A stretch of DNA of 64,000 nt, taken from NCBI GenBank assembly GCA_964632845.1, contig CAZWDU010000002.1, positions 141,804 through 205,803 of the forward strand, in the 5' to 3' direction. Position 1 is the stretch's first letter. The number at the start of each line of letters is the position of its first letter. The position numbers and the translations under genes were made by a program. Positions 1 to 8,719 of the stretch are shown here, one piece after another. The notes beneath the pieces are model-generated. The model did not search any database. It was not told the origin of the DNA and worked only from the letters and a program-made list of their open reading frames with translations. This DNA comes from JAOZHU01 sp964632845. Its GTDB lineage: Archaea > Thermoproteota > Bathyarchaeia > Bathyarchaeales > Bathycorpusculaceae.

Positions 1-1
1 A

Positions 2-409
2 GGCGTTTTATTAAGCAACCAGACAGTTTTGCTTAGAGGCGTTAATGACAATCCTGAAACGCTTGCGACTCTAATGGACCGCTTGGTAAGCATAGGCGTA
101 GCGCCTTACTATGTTTTTCAATGCCGTCCAGTCAAACGAGTTAAACACCATTTCCAAGTGCCAATTTGCGAAGGAGTACAAATCGTGGAAAAAACCAAGG
201 CGAAATGTAATGGGCACAGTAAACGCTTCAAATACGCCATGTCCCATAAAACGGGCAAGATAGAGATACTGGGCATACTGGATGGCGACGTATACTTTAA
301 ATATCATGAAGCTAAAGACAGGCAAAACTTAGGCGTTATGTTTAAACGCAGTGTTGATGAAAAAGCAGGATGGCTGGATGATTTTCGCGTGCAAGCCACG
401 CCAGACTGA
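2..409 (+). CDS. KamA-family radical SAM aminomutase, C-terminal part (5' end outside window)
   Basis: The frame is open from base 2, so the start lies outside the window. The visible ~135 residues match the end of lysine 2,3-aminomutase-like enzymes: LLRGVNDNPE, the PYYVFQCRPV segment, then MSHKTGKIE followed by the short C-terminal domain. In KamA the lysine of this region holds the pyridoxal phosphate; here the TGKIE lysine is the candidate. The radical SAM CxxxCxxC motif is not visible because the N-terminal part is missing. The ending differs from classical KamA (no glycine-rich PGGGGK stretch), so the substrate may be another amino acid. Family call is firm; substrate is unknown. Confidence 0.8.
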   Translation, partial: GVLLSNQTVLLRGVNDNPETLATLMDRLVSIGVAPYYVFQCRPVKRVKHHFQVPICEGVQIVEKTKAKCNGHSKRFKYAMSHKTGKIEILGILDGDVYFKYHEAKDRQNLGVMFKRSVDEKAGWLDDFRVQATPD

Positions 410-441
410 TGAACCGAGTAAGCCGTTAAGAGTGAATTGAC

Positions 442-1527
442 ATGTTAAAAGCAATGATGGGCCTCGCCGAACTGTTGCAGCAATACCTTAGTTTGGGTCA
501 GCTTGTTAGTGAAACAGTTGCCTTCGCAATTATCCTCACGATTGCCCTTAGTATCGCGTGGATAGGGCACGCTATCTTTAAGAAATACTTGCTTAGGTGG
601 GCTTCGAAAACTAAAACAAATCTGGATGATGAGATACTTCGCAACGTGCGGTTGCCAATATTTCTGTTGGCAATCCTGTTTGGCGTATATTACGGTTTAG
701 AGGGTTTCGCATCGCTTCAGGCTTACGCTGAGACGTTAGCTTTAGCGTTCACAGTCGGCGAAATCTTGGTTGTGACTTTTGTAATAATGCGCATAGCTAA
801 CGTACTGATAAGCTGGTACGGTGAAGAAAGCCGGAAACGGGGCGGAAAAGTAAGCAACCACATCCTATTCATACTGAAGAAAGCTGTTCAAGCTGTTGTT
901 CTCATCTTTGCTTTGCTGGCAATACTTTACGTTTTCCAAGTAGAGCTTTCAGGTGTTGTTGTTGGTCTAGGCGTAGGCGGCATAGCCATAGCTTTAGCCG
1001 TGCAGAACTTGCTGAGTGACATGTTCAGTGCTTTCTCAATCTTTTTTGATAGACCGTTCGAAATAGGTGATTTTGTTGTTGTCGGCGACTACTCTGGGAC
1101 TGTTGCGCACATAGGTATGAAGTCCACGCGAATCCAGTTGTTGCAGGGTGAAGAACTGGTGATGTCTAACAAAGAATTAACGTCAAATGCTGTGCGTAAC
1201 TTTAAGAGGCTGCAAAGAAGGCGGATTCTGTTCAATGTGAAGGTGACTTATGACACTTCTGTGGAAAAGCTCAAAAAAATCCCCGAGGTAATAGACAAAG
1301 TTATCAAAGATGTGGAACTGGCAACGCTGGACCGAGTTCACTTCAGGCAGTTCGGCGACTTTAGCCTTGACTTCGAAATCGTGTATTACATCAAAACAGG
1401 CGACTACACCAAGTACATGGACATCCAGCAGAAAATAAACTACGGCATACTGGAAGAGTTTGAGAAAGAAGGCATCAAGATGGCTTACCCCACACAGCAA
1501 ATAGTCCTGTGCAAAGAAAACAGTTAA
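442..1527 (+). CDS. mscS: MscS-type mechanosensitive ion channel
   Basis: This 361-residue membrane protein should open under membrane tension to release small solutes after osmotic downshock. Roughly residues 1-165 hold several membrane helices. The pore-lining helix and the start of the beta domain are clear: GLGVGGIAIALAVQNLLSD, then DRPFEIGDFVVVGDYSGTV and the following IGMKSTRI, the MscS hallmark. A soluble C-terminal alpha/beta domain follows to the end. It is 32 bases downstream of the KamA-like gene on the same strand and may be read with it. Length and motifs are normal for the family. Confidence 0.92.
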   Translation: MLKAMMGLAELLQQYLSLGQLVSETVAFAIILTIALSIAWIGHAIFKKYLLRWASKTKTNLDDEILRNVRLPIFLLAILFGVYYGLEGFASLQAYAETLALAFTVGEILVVTFVIMRIANVLISWYGEESRKRGGKVSNHILFILKKAVQAVVLIFALLAILYVFQVELSGVVVGLGVGGIAIALAVQNLLSDMFSAFSIFFDRPFEIGDFVVVGDYSGTVAHIGMKSTRIQLLQGEELVMSNKELTSNAVRNFKRLQRRRILFNVKVTYDTSVEKLKKIPEVIDKVIKDVELATLDRVHFRQFGDFSLDFEIVYYIKTGDYTKYMDIQQKINYGILEEFEKEGIKMAYPTQQIVLCKENS

Positions 1528-1669
1528 CGCAGACTTCAAGATAATGATGAAATTCTCTCCCTCTTTCCCCTGTTTATCTATTTCAAAACTGCTTTTCCAA
1601 GATTGCAATGCTTATTAAGTAAGGTAGGCACTGAATAAGAAAAAAAAGGAGGATAAAGCTTCGCCTAAT

Positions 1670-2593
1670 CTGGTATTTAATCAGAAAAGCAAAGCCGTTA
1701 TCCTCACCATACTGGCAGGCGCCCTGTGGGGAACAGCCTTTCCAATCATAAAACTTGGACTGGCAACAATTGACCCAGTTGCCTTTGTTTTCTGGCGCTT
1801 TCTAGTCGCATCCGCTGTATTGCTGGTGGTAATGCGGCTGCTCGGGAAACTGGAATTCAAAATAACACACAAAAAACTGCTGGTTTTCTTGGGCATCACC
1901 AACGGCTTAGGATACCTAGTGCAGTATGTTGGCATGAATTACACGACAACTGCAAAAGCTGCGCTTTTCATAAACTTCAGCGCGATATGGGTTGCACTTC
2001 TAAGCCCCAAACTGCTGGGCGAAAACTTCTCCCGCAAGAAAATTGCCGGGGTCCTCTTTGGCTTGGTAGGCATCATCTTCGTAAGCACTAACCTAGACTT
2101 TTCAGGACTAAGCGGCGGACAACTTTTCGGTGATGCCATGCTGCTTGCTTCCGGTGTTGCTTGGGCATTTTTCATGGTCTATAACAAGAAGGTGATTAAG
2201 GGTCCAACCTCTGAGGTGTTCCAATCCATGACTTGGGTGCTTGTGTTAACGATGCTTTCAATCTTGCCCTTTACAGTTTCGGCAGGAACTCGAGTGTTTG
2301 ATTTGTCGAGCACAGCGTGGGCTGCCGTTGTTTACACGGCTATTGTATGCTGGGTTATACCTTACTACCTGTGGCTAGAGGGTCTCAAGCATCTTTCCGC
2401 CTCCACCTCTTCGATACTGCTGCTGTCTGAAATAGTGGTAGCAGTTGTTGCCTCCGTGGTTGTGCTGAAAGAGCCAGTTACCGTGTTCTCCACCATCGGA
2501 GCCCTCTTCATAATCATAGCTATAACACTTGTCTCGATTAGAGACAAACAGCAGGCTCAAGAAAAAAAACATGAAAAACGAGAGCATGCTTAA
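1670..2593 (+). CDS. DMT-superfamily (EamA) transporter with no standard start codon
   Basis: A ten-helix drug/metabolite transporter of two EamA repeats, probably exporting amino acids or related metabolites. The reading frame is clearly coding upstream of the first ATG/GTG/TTG-type codon (TTG at 1820), because helix 1 with the family motif GALWGTAFP lies before it at about 1711-1745. The frame is closed by TAG at 1625, and between there and 1682 the only start-like codons are CTG at 1631 and CTG at 1670. A TATA-like TTATTAAG at 1612-1619 predicts transcription from about 1640, and GGAGG lies at 1648-1652, so CTG 1670 (307 residues) is chosen. A sequencing frameshift near the start is the alternative. 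The C-terminus is highly charged. Confidence 0.75.
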   Translation: MVFNQKSKAVILTILAGALWGTAFPIIKLGLATIDPVAFVFWRFLVASAVLLVVMRLLGKLEFKITHKKLLVFLGITNGLGYLVQYVGMNYTTTAKAALFINFSAIWVALLSPKLLGENFSRKKIAGVLFGLVGIIFVSTNLDFSGLSGGQLFGDAMLLASGVAWAFFMVYNKKVIKGPTSEVFQSMTWVLVLTMLSILPFTVSAGTRVFDLSSTAWAAVVYTAIVCWVIPYYLWLEGLKHLSASTSSILLLSEIVVAVVASVVVLKEPVTVFSTIGALFIIIAITLVSIRDKQQAQEKKHEKREHA

Positions 2594-2594
2594 A

Positions 2595-2633
2595 CTTAAA
2601 TAGATAAACCCTTGAAATATTACGGCTAGGGAG
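2595..2633 (+). promoter_or_regulatory. Promoter and ribosome binding site of the amino-acid ABC operon
   Basis: A TATA-like CTTAAATAG at 2595-2603 lies 41 bases before the ATG at 2644, and AGGGAG at 2628-2633 is a ribosome binding site 10 bases before the start. Predicted transcription start is near 2626, giving a very short leader. Confidence 0.55.
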
Positions 2634-2643
2634 AAAGAAAAAC

Positions 2644-3477
2644 ATGGCAAAAATATTGACTATCGGTTTAGTTGTTGTAATGCTAGTTGTAGGATTCGCT
2701 GTAGGATTAGTAGCAAGTCCGTTCCTTATGCCGCAAAGCTCATCAGCCACCGACACAGTGTGGGAACACATACAGCAAACAGGCGTCATCCGCGTCGGCA
2801 CAGACCCAACATGGCCACCTTATCAACTACGCGACGAGACCACCGGCGAAATTGTAGGCTTCGAAGTTGACTTAGCAAACGCATGTGCAGCAAAGTTGGG
2901 CTTAACGATTGAATGGCAAGAGGTAGGTTTCGACAACATCATCGTTTCCGTTCAGCAGGGTCAGCTTGACATGGGCGTCAGCGGTTTCTCAGTGACACCT
3001 GAAAGGTTAGAACTAGTTTCCTTCACTCTGCCTCACAGCACAACAGAAGGACAAGTGATAATGCTTAAAAGCACAATGGACGCCAAAGGCATAACCACTG
3101 TAAACTCGCTTGAAGACTTCAAAACCCTAGGAATCACCGTTGGAACACAGGACGGAAACGTTGAAAAGGAAGAACTTGAAGCAGCAGGCGTAGATATCCG
3201 ATCTTGGGGTGACTCTGCATCGCCTTTCCAAGACATGGTTAGCGCAAACCCAAGCGTGCAAGCAGTATATGCTGAAACACCAATTACCACCTCGTGGATT
3301 GCCACGTTCGAAGCACAAGGAAAACCAACAGGCATTGTATACAGTCACCCATATTACCCAGTTGCGTTCCTCGTCGGCAAGAGTTCACTCACGCTATTAG
3401 ACCAGATGAACGGGGCATTGACAGAACTCATCTACGACGGGACAGTGGATGAACTGAAAGCAGAATGGCATGCATAG
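2644..3477 (+). CDS. Polar amino-acid ABC transporter, substrate-binding protein
   Basis: Extracellular receptor of the importer encoded by the next three genes. Residues 1-30 are a hydrophobic signal/anchor with no lipobox cysteine, so anchoring is probably by the uncleaved helix. From about residue 45 the SBP_bac_3 fold starts with VIRVGTDPTWPPYQLRD, followed by GFEVDLANACAAKLG and the QQGQLDMGVSGFSVTPER segment that lines the ligand cleft in glutamine/histidine/arginine receptors. Length 277 is typical. Order receptor-permease-ATPase-permease on one strand with gaps of 3-16 bases shows a single operon. The exact ligand cannot be read from sequence; a polar or charged amino acid is likely. 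Confidence 0.9.
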   Translation: MAKILTIGLVVVMLVVGFAVGLVASPFLMPQSSSATDTVWEHIQQTGVIRVGTDPTWPPYQLRDETTGEIVGFEVDLANACAAKLGLTIEWQEVGFDNIIVSVQQGQLDMGVSGFSVTPERLELVSFTLPHSTTEGQVIMLKSTMDAKGITTVNSLEDFKTLGITVGTQDGNVEKEELEAAGVDIRSWGDSASPFQDMVSANPSVQAVYAETPITTSWIATFEAQGKPTGIVYSHPYYPVAFLVGKSSLTLLDQMNGALTELIYDGTVDELKAEWHA

Positions 3478-3493
3478 GCAAACGTGATCCGTA

Positions 3494-4147
3494 TTGGATG
3501 TTGGGCAACAGCTAATCTTCCTGTTGGAAGGAGTGCCATTAACTCTTTCCATTTCCATCATTTCTTTCTTAATGGGAATAGCAGTTGGGTTACCACTCGC
3601 GTTCATCAGGGTTTACGAAAAAGAAGTTAGTTTTTTAGTTGATGCTTACGAAAAAATTTTTCGTGGCGTACCAGAAATTGTTCTGATGCTCCTCTTCTTT
3701 TTTGGTTTGGGACCATATTTGCCGTTCCCGTTTAACAACGCATTCTTTGTGGCGGCGTTTGTTCTGGGATTACGAAGCGGAGCAAACCAATCTCAAATTT
3801 ACAGAGGCGCAATTCACGGCGTCGGAGATGAACAAATGATTGCCGGAATGTCTATAGGTTTCTCTAAGTGGCGGTCTATCTGGCACATCATGGTCCCGCA
3901 GGTTTTCACTTTCTCTACGCCTGGGTTGGGCAGCGAGTACGCTTTGCTCATTAAAGATTCGGCTTATGTTTATGTTCTAGCCTTGGGGGAAGTGATGTGG
4001 CGGGCGGCGCAGATAAGAACTAGTCCTCCCTATGACGCTGTCACGCCATTTATCATGGCCGCCATCATCTACATTGCGTTAACATTTCCCATTGCCTTTT
4101 GGCTTGATAAATGGGGAAATAGAAAGAAGAAAAAAACAGGGTTGTAA
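3494..4147 (+). CDS. Polar amino-acid ABC transporter permease (first)
   Basis: A 217-residue HisM/GlnP-type permease. It has the family N-terminal segment (LEGVPLTLSISIISF), about five membrane helices and the EAA-like cytoplasmic loop around GMSIGFSKWRSIWHIMVPQ, which docks on the ATPase. The start is TTG at 3494; an in-frame TGA at 3485 excludes a longer form. It probably forms a heterodimer with the permease at 4961. It begins 16 bases after the binding-protein gene and ends 3 bases before the ATPase gene. Confidence 0.88.
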   Translation: MDVGQQLIFLLEGVPLTLSISIISFLMGIAVGLPLAFIRVYEKEVSFLVDAYEKIFRGVPEIVLMLLFFFGLGPYLPFPFNNAFFVAAFVLGLRSGANQSQIYRGAIHGVGDEQMIAGMSIGFSKWRSIWHIMVPQVFTFSTPGLGSEYALLIKDSAYVYVLALGEVMWRAAQIRTSPPYDAVTPFIMAAIIYIALTFPIAFWLDKWGNRKKKKTGL

Positions 4148-4150
4148 AAA

Positions 4151-4957
4151 ATGGCAAATTTTGTAATGGAAGCAAGACACGTATACAAAACATACGGTGT
4201 TAAAAACGCAAAGAAAGCGGAAAAAGCAGTCACATGTGACGACGCCAAACACATAGTTGAAGCGGTCAAAGATGTTTCGCTGCAGATCAGGAAAGGCGAC
4301 ATCAAACTGATTTTTGGACCCAGCGGCTCAGGAAAAAGCACTTTTCTCCGTTGCATGGCTATGCTTGAAATTCCAGATAAGGGCGAAATCTACTTGAGTG
4401 GTGAATGCTTGACTAGTCCCGGCGTTGACCTGAACAAGGCACGGGCTAGAATAGGCTTCGTCTTTCAACACATTTACCTGTTCCGTCACCTTACTGCTTT
4501 AGGCAACGTTGAGTTGGCGCTTCGGCAGGTTTTAAAGCTGCCCAAAGAAGAAGCCCGCAAACAGGCGTTGGATGCATTAAAAGAAGTGAAGGTGACTGAT
4601 TGCGCTAACAAGTATCCAGCTCAAATGTCAGGTGGCCAAGCGCAACGTGTAGGCATAGCCCGAGCCTTAGCCCGCAATCCTGACATTATTCTGCTTGACG
4701 AGCCCACTTCAGCGCTTGACCCAGAGCTTACGGGGGAAGTCATTGATACTTTGCGTGACTTGGCGAAAGAAGGCAAAACCATGCTTATCGTGAGCCATGA
4801 AATGCCTTTTGCTCGGGAAGTTGCAGAGGAAATGATATTTTACGATGACGGCGCAGTCGTTGAAACTGGTCCTCCATCGCAGTTCTTTAATGCACCGAAC
4901 ACGGATCGGGCTAAACAGTTTATGAACAGAATCATAAGTCGAACCACTAGGGAATAG
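4151..4957 (+). CDS. Polar amino-acid ABC transporter ATPase
   Basis: Nucleotide-binding subunit of the importer. All motifs are present: Walker A GPSGSGKST, Q-loop VFQHIYLF, signature MSGGQAQRVGIARAL, Walker B ILLDEPTSALDPE and H-loop IVSHEM. Compared with GlnQ/HisP (about 240 residues) this 268-residue protein has an extra charged stretch of about 25 residues near the N-terminus, between VYKTYG and AVKDVSLQIRKG, rich in Lys, Ala and Asp. The insert does not disturb the core motifs. Gaps of 3 bases on both sides tie it to the two permeases. Confidence 0.92.
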   Translation: MANFVMEARHVYKTYGVKNAKKAEKAVTCDDAKHIVEAVKDVSLQIRKGDIKLIFGPSGSGKSTFLRCMAMLEIPDKGEIYLSGECLTSPGVDLNKARARIGFVFQHIYLFRHLTALGNVELALRQVLKLPKEEARKQALDALKEVKVTDCANKYPAQMSGGQAQRVGIARALARNPDIILLDEPTSALDPELTGEVIDTLRDLAKEGKTMLIVSHEMPFAREVAEEMIFYDDGAVVETGPPSQFFNAPNTDRAKQFMNRIISRTTRE

Positions 4958-4960
4958 CTG

Positions 4961-5638
4961 ATGTTTGAATTCCTCTTTAACCCCATATATGTAACGTGGA
5001 TCCTTGAAGGTTTGCTCCTTACAGTAGAAATCACGCTGTTTGGGGTTTTGCTAGGGTTGGGGTTGGGGACGTTGCTGGCGATTGGCGACATATACGGGAA
5101 CAAACCTATTAAAGCAGCTATCGCCGTTTACGTTGAATTCTTTAGAGGAAGCCCACTGTTTGTTCAGCTTTTTTTGGCGGTGTACACCGTTCCTGCGATA
5201 CTTAACGTCCAGATAGACCATTACGTGTTGGCTTTTCTAGTTTTTGGGTTAAACAGCGCTGGCTACCAGAAAGGTTACATGAAGGGCGCGATGGAAACCA
5301 TTTTGGGTGATCAAATGCAGGCAGGTTTATCTACGGGGATGTCAAAGCTTCAAACGCTTCGCCATGTGATTCTGCCTCAAGCTTATCGGATAGTGATTCC
5401 CTCTTGGACTAACGAGTTTTGTTCCTTAACAAAGAGCACCGCCGTCTTGGCGTATGTGGGCTTGTCTGATTTAATCAGTGCAGGTATCTCAATCAAGGGT
5501 ATTACCTATCAAGTTCTTCCAGTGTGGCTCGTAATTGGAGTAATCTACTTTATCTGGATCACTGGCTTCTCCAAAATAATGGACATAATCTACGAGAAAA
5601 AGAAGATACCCGGCATAGAACTCAATATGCTGTCGTAA
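4961..5638 (+). CDS. Polar amino-acid ABC transporter permease (second)
   Basis: A 225-residue HisQ/GlnP-type permease with the N-terminal LEGLLLTVEITLFGV motif, about five membrane helices and the ATPase-docking loop GLSTGMSKLQTLRHVILPQ. It is paralogous to the permease at 3494, so the transporter is probably a permease heterodimer with two copies of the ATPase. Last gene of the operon; the converging flavoprotein gene ends 8 bases downstream on the other strand. Confidence 0.9.
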   Translation: MFEFLFNPIYVTWILEGLLLTVEITLFGVLLGLGLGTLLAIGDIYGNKPIKAAIAVYVEFFRGSPLFVQLFLAVYTVPAILNVQIDHYVLAFLVFGLNSAGYQKGYMKGAMETILGDQMQAGLSTGMSKLQTLRHVILPQAYRIVIPSWTNEFCSLTKSTAVLAYVGLSDLISAGISIKGITYQVLPVWLVIGVIYFIWITGFSKIMDIIYEKKKIPGIELNMLS

Positions 5639-5645
5639 AGCTTTT

Positions 5646-6221
5646 TCAGGCGTTTATTTTCTTTAGTAGCCACGCCATGTTTTTGCCCAAGTCATCCATG
5701 GTCGCCATGGCTTCCTCGTCGCCCGCCACATCACCTTTATGTCTTCCAAGCCCAACGTTCCAGTATGATGAGCCTGGCACAATCATTTGGCTTATCAGGA
5801 AAAAGTGGTTTATCGCGTCAAAAGTTGGAAGCGCCCCTGCCCTTCTAACTGCGACGACTGCGGCGCCTATTTTCCTTTGGAGCATGTCGCCGTTGGCGCG
5901 TGCCACGTAGCCTGCCCTGTCGATGAGCGCTTTCAGTTCAGGTGTCATCATCGAGAAATAAACAGGTGAGCCTAAGATTATGCCGTCTGCCTCCACCATC
6001 TTCTGTATGTACGCGTTCACGTTGTCACCTTCTATTACGCAACGTTTATTCTTAGTATCGTAGCAGGTTCGGCACGCGTTACAGCCGCGAATCTGCTCCC
6101 CAGCAAGCTGTATCAGCTCGGTTTCTATGCCTTCAGCTTCTAGAACTTGTAAAACACGCTTGAGCAGTATGGCGGTGTTTCCGTCTTTTCTTGCGCTGCC
6201 ATTAAATGCTATAACCTTCAT
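5646..6221 (-). CDS. Iron-sulfur flavoprotein (NADPH-dependent FMN reductase family)
   Basis: A 191-residue flavodoxin-fold redox protein. The FMN phosphate loop is FNGSARKDGNT near the N-terminus. Residues around 47-61 contain CNACRTCYDTKNKRC, that is C-x2-C-x2-C-x7-C, the compact cluster motif of archaeal iron-sulfur flavoproteins, which bind one 4Fe-4S cluster next to FMN. GSPVYFSMMTPELKALIDR is the second FMN-binding loop. Such proteins move electrons and protect anaerobes against oxygen or peroxide; the partner here is unknown. It is transcribed alone, divergent from the helicase gene. Confidence 0.85.
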   Translation of the reverse strand: MKVIAFNGSARKDGNTAILLKRVLQVLEAEGIETELIQLAGEQIRGCNACRTCYDTKNKRCVIEGDNVNAYIQKMVEADGIILGSPVYFSMMTPELKALIDRAGYVARANGDMLQRKIGAAVVAVRRAGALPTFDAINHFFLISQMIVPGSSYWNVGLGRHKGDVAGDEEAMATMDDLGKNMAWLLKKINA

Positions 6222-6547
6222 GGAGCATCACTACGCTGTGGTAGGATCAGCATGGAATAAAAAGATAGCCGCAGCACAAGCGACAAGTTAATGGTTAAAA
6301 ACGCTCAAATCACCTTTTCGGTTTGTTTGATGTGCATTTACGTTGGTAAGTGCGCAAAAGGCGCACATTCACGGTAACGCGTTGTAGCCCACAGTATATG
6401 AGCATGTGCGAAATGTCGTAGTACGTGATAAACGTTTTTATAGGGGAATTAATGCATATGGCTTGTCACATTAACTCATGTAACTAACGAAGCTCCTGAA
6501 AGCTTAGAATAAGGCATGAAAAATTTTGTGGCAGGAGAAATGAAATA
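6222..6547. promoter_or_regulatory. Divergent intergenic region with helicase promoter and long leader
   Basis: 326 bases between the flavoprotein and the helicase genes, no convincing gene. A perfect hairpin-forming repeat GTGCGC-AAAAG-GCGCAC lies near 6351-6368. A TATA-like TTTTTATAGG at 6435-6443 predicts helicase transcription from about 6465 and therefore a leader of about 80-90 bases, long for an archaeon. A tiny ORF (ATG near 6453, 11 codons) overlaps the predicted start site. GGAG at about 6533 serves the helicase. Confidence 0.5.
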
Positions 6548-7699
6548 TTGGAAATGCAATCGTTTGAAGACTTGCCACTAAGTAGGGAAGTCTTGAGAGG
6601 AATAGAAGAACTTGGGTTTGAAAATCTTTTTCCGATTCAAGCTCAGGCGATAATGCCCTTGCTCGAAGGCAAAGACGTCATCGGGCAGGCGCAGACAGGA
6701 ACAGGCAAAACCGCAGCTTTCGGCGTGCCCATGGTTGAGCGCGTAAACCCAGCAATCCCAAAGGTTCAGGGTTTAGTTTTAGTGCCCACGCGTGAGCTTG
6801 CCGTGCAAGTTGCTGAGAACCTCAGCCTCTTCGCGAAATACGCGAAACTACGGGTTCTGCCAGTTTACGGAGGCGCGTCAATTGGAAACCAAATACGCGC
6901 GCTGCAAAGTGGCGTCCACATTGTTGTGGGCACACCAGGCCGCCTAATTGACTTGCTTAAAAGGCAAATATTGAATCTGGCATCCGTGCAGATTGTGGTT
7001 CTTGACGAGGCTGACAGGATGTTGGACATGGGATTCATAGACGACATCGGCTATATCCTTGCTAGAACGCCGACGAACAGGCAGACCAGCCTTTTTTCGG
7101 CGACTATAGACCAGACTGTGATGGGCGTCTGCAACAGATATATGAAAAACCCTGTGAAAGTTCTTGTAAGCAAGGACGAAATCGCGCTCACGCAGATGAA
7201 ACAGTACTACATGACGGTGAGCGCCCACAGCAAATTCGAAGCACTCTGCAACATTCTGGATGAGAATCACATAGGCAGAGCCATAATTTTCTGTAAAACA
7301 CGTAAAGGTACAAGTACCGTTGCAGATAAACTGCGGCGAAAAGGTTACAATGCTGAGCCGCTTCACGCGGGCTTCACTCAGTCGCAAAGAGATTTCGCCA
7401 TCAACGCTTTCCGAAACGGTAAACTGAAGTTGCTTGTGGCGACTGATGTTGCCGCCAGAGGTTTGGACATTGAAGGCATAACACACATTATTAACTATGA
7501 TGTGCCATTGGACGCGCTGGTGTATTTCCACAGAATCGGCAGAACCGCCAGAATGGGACGCGAAGGAATCGCTATAACACTGGTAAGCTACGGTGAACTC
7601 GCTGGGTTCGACAGCATCAAAGCTTTAACTAAAACCAAAATAGAAGAACTTGAAACGGCAACGTCGGACATGGATTCGCCGATTCAAAGCTTCTACTAA
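6548..7699 (+). CDS. DEAD-box RNA helicase
   Basis: ATP-dependent RNA helicase, probably remodelling RNA structure in ribosome assembly or cold adaptation. All motifs are visible: Q motif (ENLFPIQAQAI), I AQTGTGKT, Ia PTRELA, Ib TPGRL, II LDEADRMLDMGF, III SAT, IV AIIFCKTRKG, V VATDVAARGLDI and VI HRIGRTARMGREG. The 383 residues are the two RecA domains with almost no C-terminal extension, a minimal form. Start is TTG at 6548 or ATG at 6554. The ATG at 6540 is out of frame. The long leader suggests regulation at the RNA level, as reported for the deaD gene of a cold-adapted methanogen. Confidence 0.93.
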   Translation: MEMQSFEDLPLSREVLRGIEELGFENLFPIQAQAIMPLLEGKDVIGQAQTGTGKTAAFGVPMVERVNPAIPKVQGLVLVPTRELAVQVAENLSLFAKYAKLRVLPVYGGASIGNQIRALQSGVHIVVGTPGRLIDLLKRQILNLASVQIVVLDEADRMLDMGFIDDIGYILARTPTNRQTSLFSATIDQTVMGVCNRYMKNPVKVLVSKDEIALTQMKQYYMTVSAHSKFEALCNILDENHIGRAIIFCKTRKGTSTVADKLRRKGYNAEPLHAGFTQSQRDFAINAFRNGKLKLLVATDVAARGLDIEGITHIINYDVPLDALVYFHRIGRTARMGREGIAITLVSYGELAGFDSIKALTKTKIEELETATSDMDSPIQSFY

Positions 7700-7779
7700 A
7701 CCACTCGGGCACTGGGCGCAAGCCTAGTGTCGCCTTCCCGTTTCCACGGAGCCAAGTGTTTGCTACATGGCGTGAGGAA

Positions 7780-8712
7780 TCAGGGTTGCTGTTTACGTTT
7801 TGTACGGTAAATCAGAAGTCCAGTGGCTGCTAAAACTATACCTGTCACGGAAACAGCGGCAACCAGCAAAGTTGGGAAAGGCTCTATGGTCTCCAGCGGG
7901 TCGTCAAAAAATATGGCAACGCCATAAGGCATAGTTTCTTCTCTACAGACAACAAGGTCTACTCTTGCTGTTTCATTCTCGGTTGTTAGCGTGTAGTCTA
8001 GTGGTTTTAATGAGCCGAAACCGTCTATGGTGTAAGCAGTTATATTAGTAAAAGCAGAGTCTATTTGTAGTTTAATTTGGGCGGTAGTGGAATGCCCAAA
8101 CCAACAGTAGTCATCAACTGAATATTCTACTATTTCCTGTAAACCGTAGCGCGCGCCGAAGGGAATGATAAACGCGTTCTTTCCCAGATTATACGAGGTG
8201 TTCTCTGTGGTTGAAAGTGGGTGTTCGTAATGAGTAGCTATTGAGAAGTTGCGTGGAACTGGTGACAAAAACCAATGAAGCTCAGGCATGTCATCTTTAA
8301 AAAGATGATAAGTCCTCTCCGTAAGGTCGTACTCCACATTTGCACAATCCATCTTTACAGAAATGTTTGTTGAATCAGAAGGAACTGGATACTGAGCATC
8401 TACTCGGTCATAAACGACTTCAACAGTAACCAAACGTGATGGATCTACCAGCATTCTCATTCCCCAATTTTCGGTTTCATAGCTCTCTCCAAATGCGTAA
8501 GTGGTGTTCATTTTGTAGCTGGCGTCAACCTCTGCCCACAATTCCCCATTAATCTGCGAAATAGACGCGTTAACTTGCATCTCAGGCACTTCAACAACTG
8601 GAGGAATTCGAGTAGCTGGTCCAGGGTTGGCTACAGCAACATCAACGTGCAATGCTACAACTAAGCCTGAGAGTGCTAAAGCCATCATTAGCGCCAACGC
8701 TGTTCTCTTCAC
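7780..8712 (-). CDS. Secreted, C-terminally membrane-anchored protein of unknown function
   Basis: No family recognised. The protein has an N-terminal signal peptide (KRTALALMMALALSG), about 260 extracytoplasmic residues rich in Thr, Asn, Tyr and beta structure, and a C-terminal helix (LLVAAVSVTGIVLAATGLLIY) followed by RTKRKQQP as cytoplasmic stop. This is the layout of an archaeal surface protein. The start is placed at GTG 8712 rather than ATG 8724, because GGTG lies 5 bases before this GTG, exactly the spacing seen before the ATG of the secreted-protein gene at 63863, with which it shares its whole promoter module. It is transcribed alone. Confidence 0.7.
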   Translation of the reverse strand: MKRTALALMMALALSGLVVALHVDVAVANPGPATRIPPVVEVPEMQVNASISQINGELWAEVDASYKMNTTYAFGESYETENWGMRMLVDPSRLVTVEVVYDRVDAQYPVPSDSTNISVKMDCANVEYDLTERTYHLFKDDMPELHWFLSPVPRNFSIATHYEHPLSTTENTSYNLGKNAFIIPFGARYGLQEIVEYSVDDYCWFGHSTTAQIKLQIDSAFTNITAYTIDGFGSLKPLDYTLTTENETARVDLVVCREETMPYGVAIFFDDPLETIEPFPTLLVAAVSVTGIVLAATGLLIYRTKRKQQP

Positions 8713-8719
8713 AAGAGCA

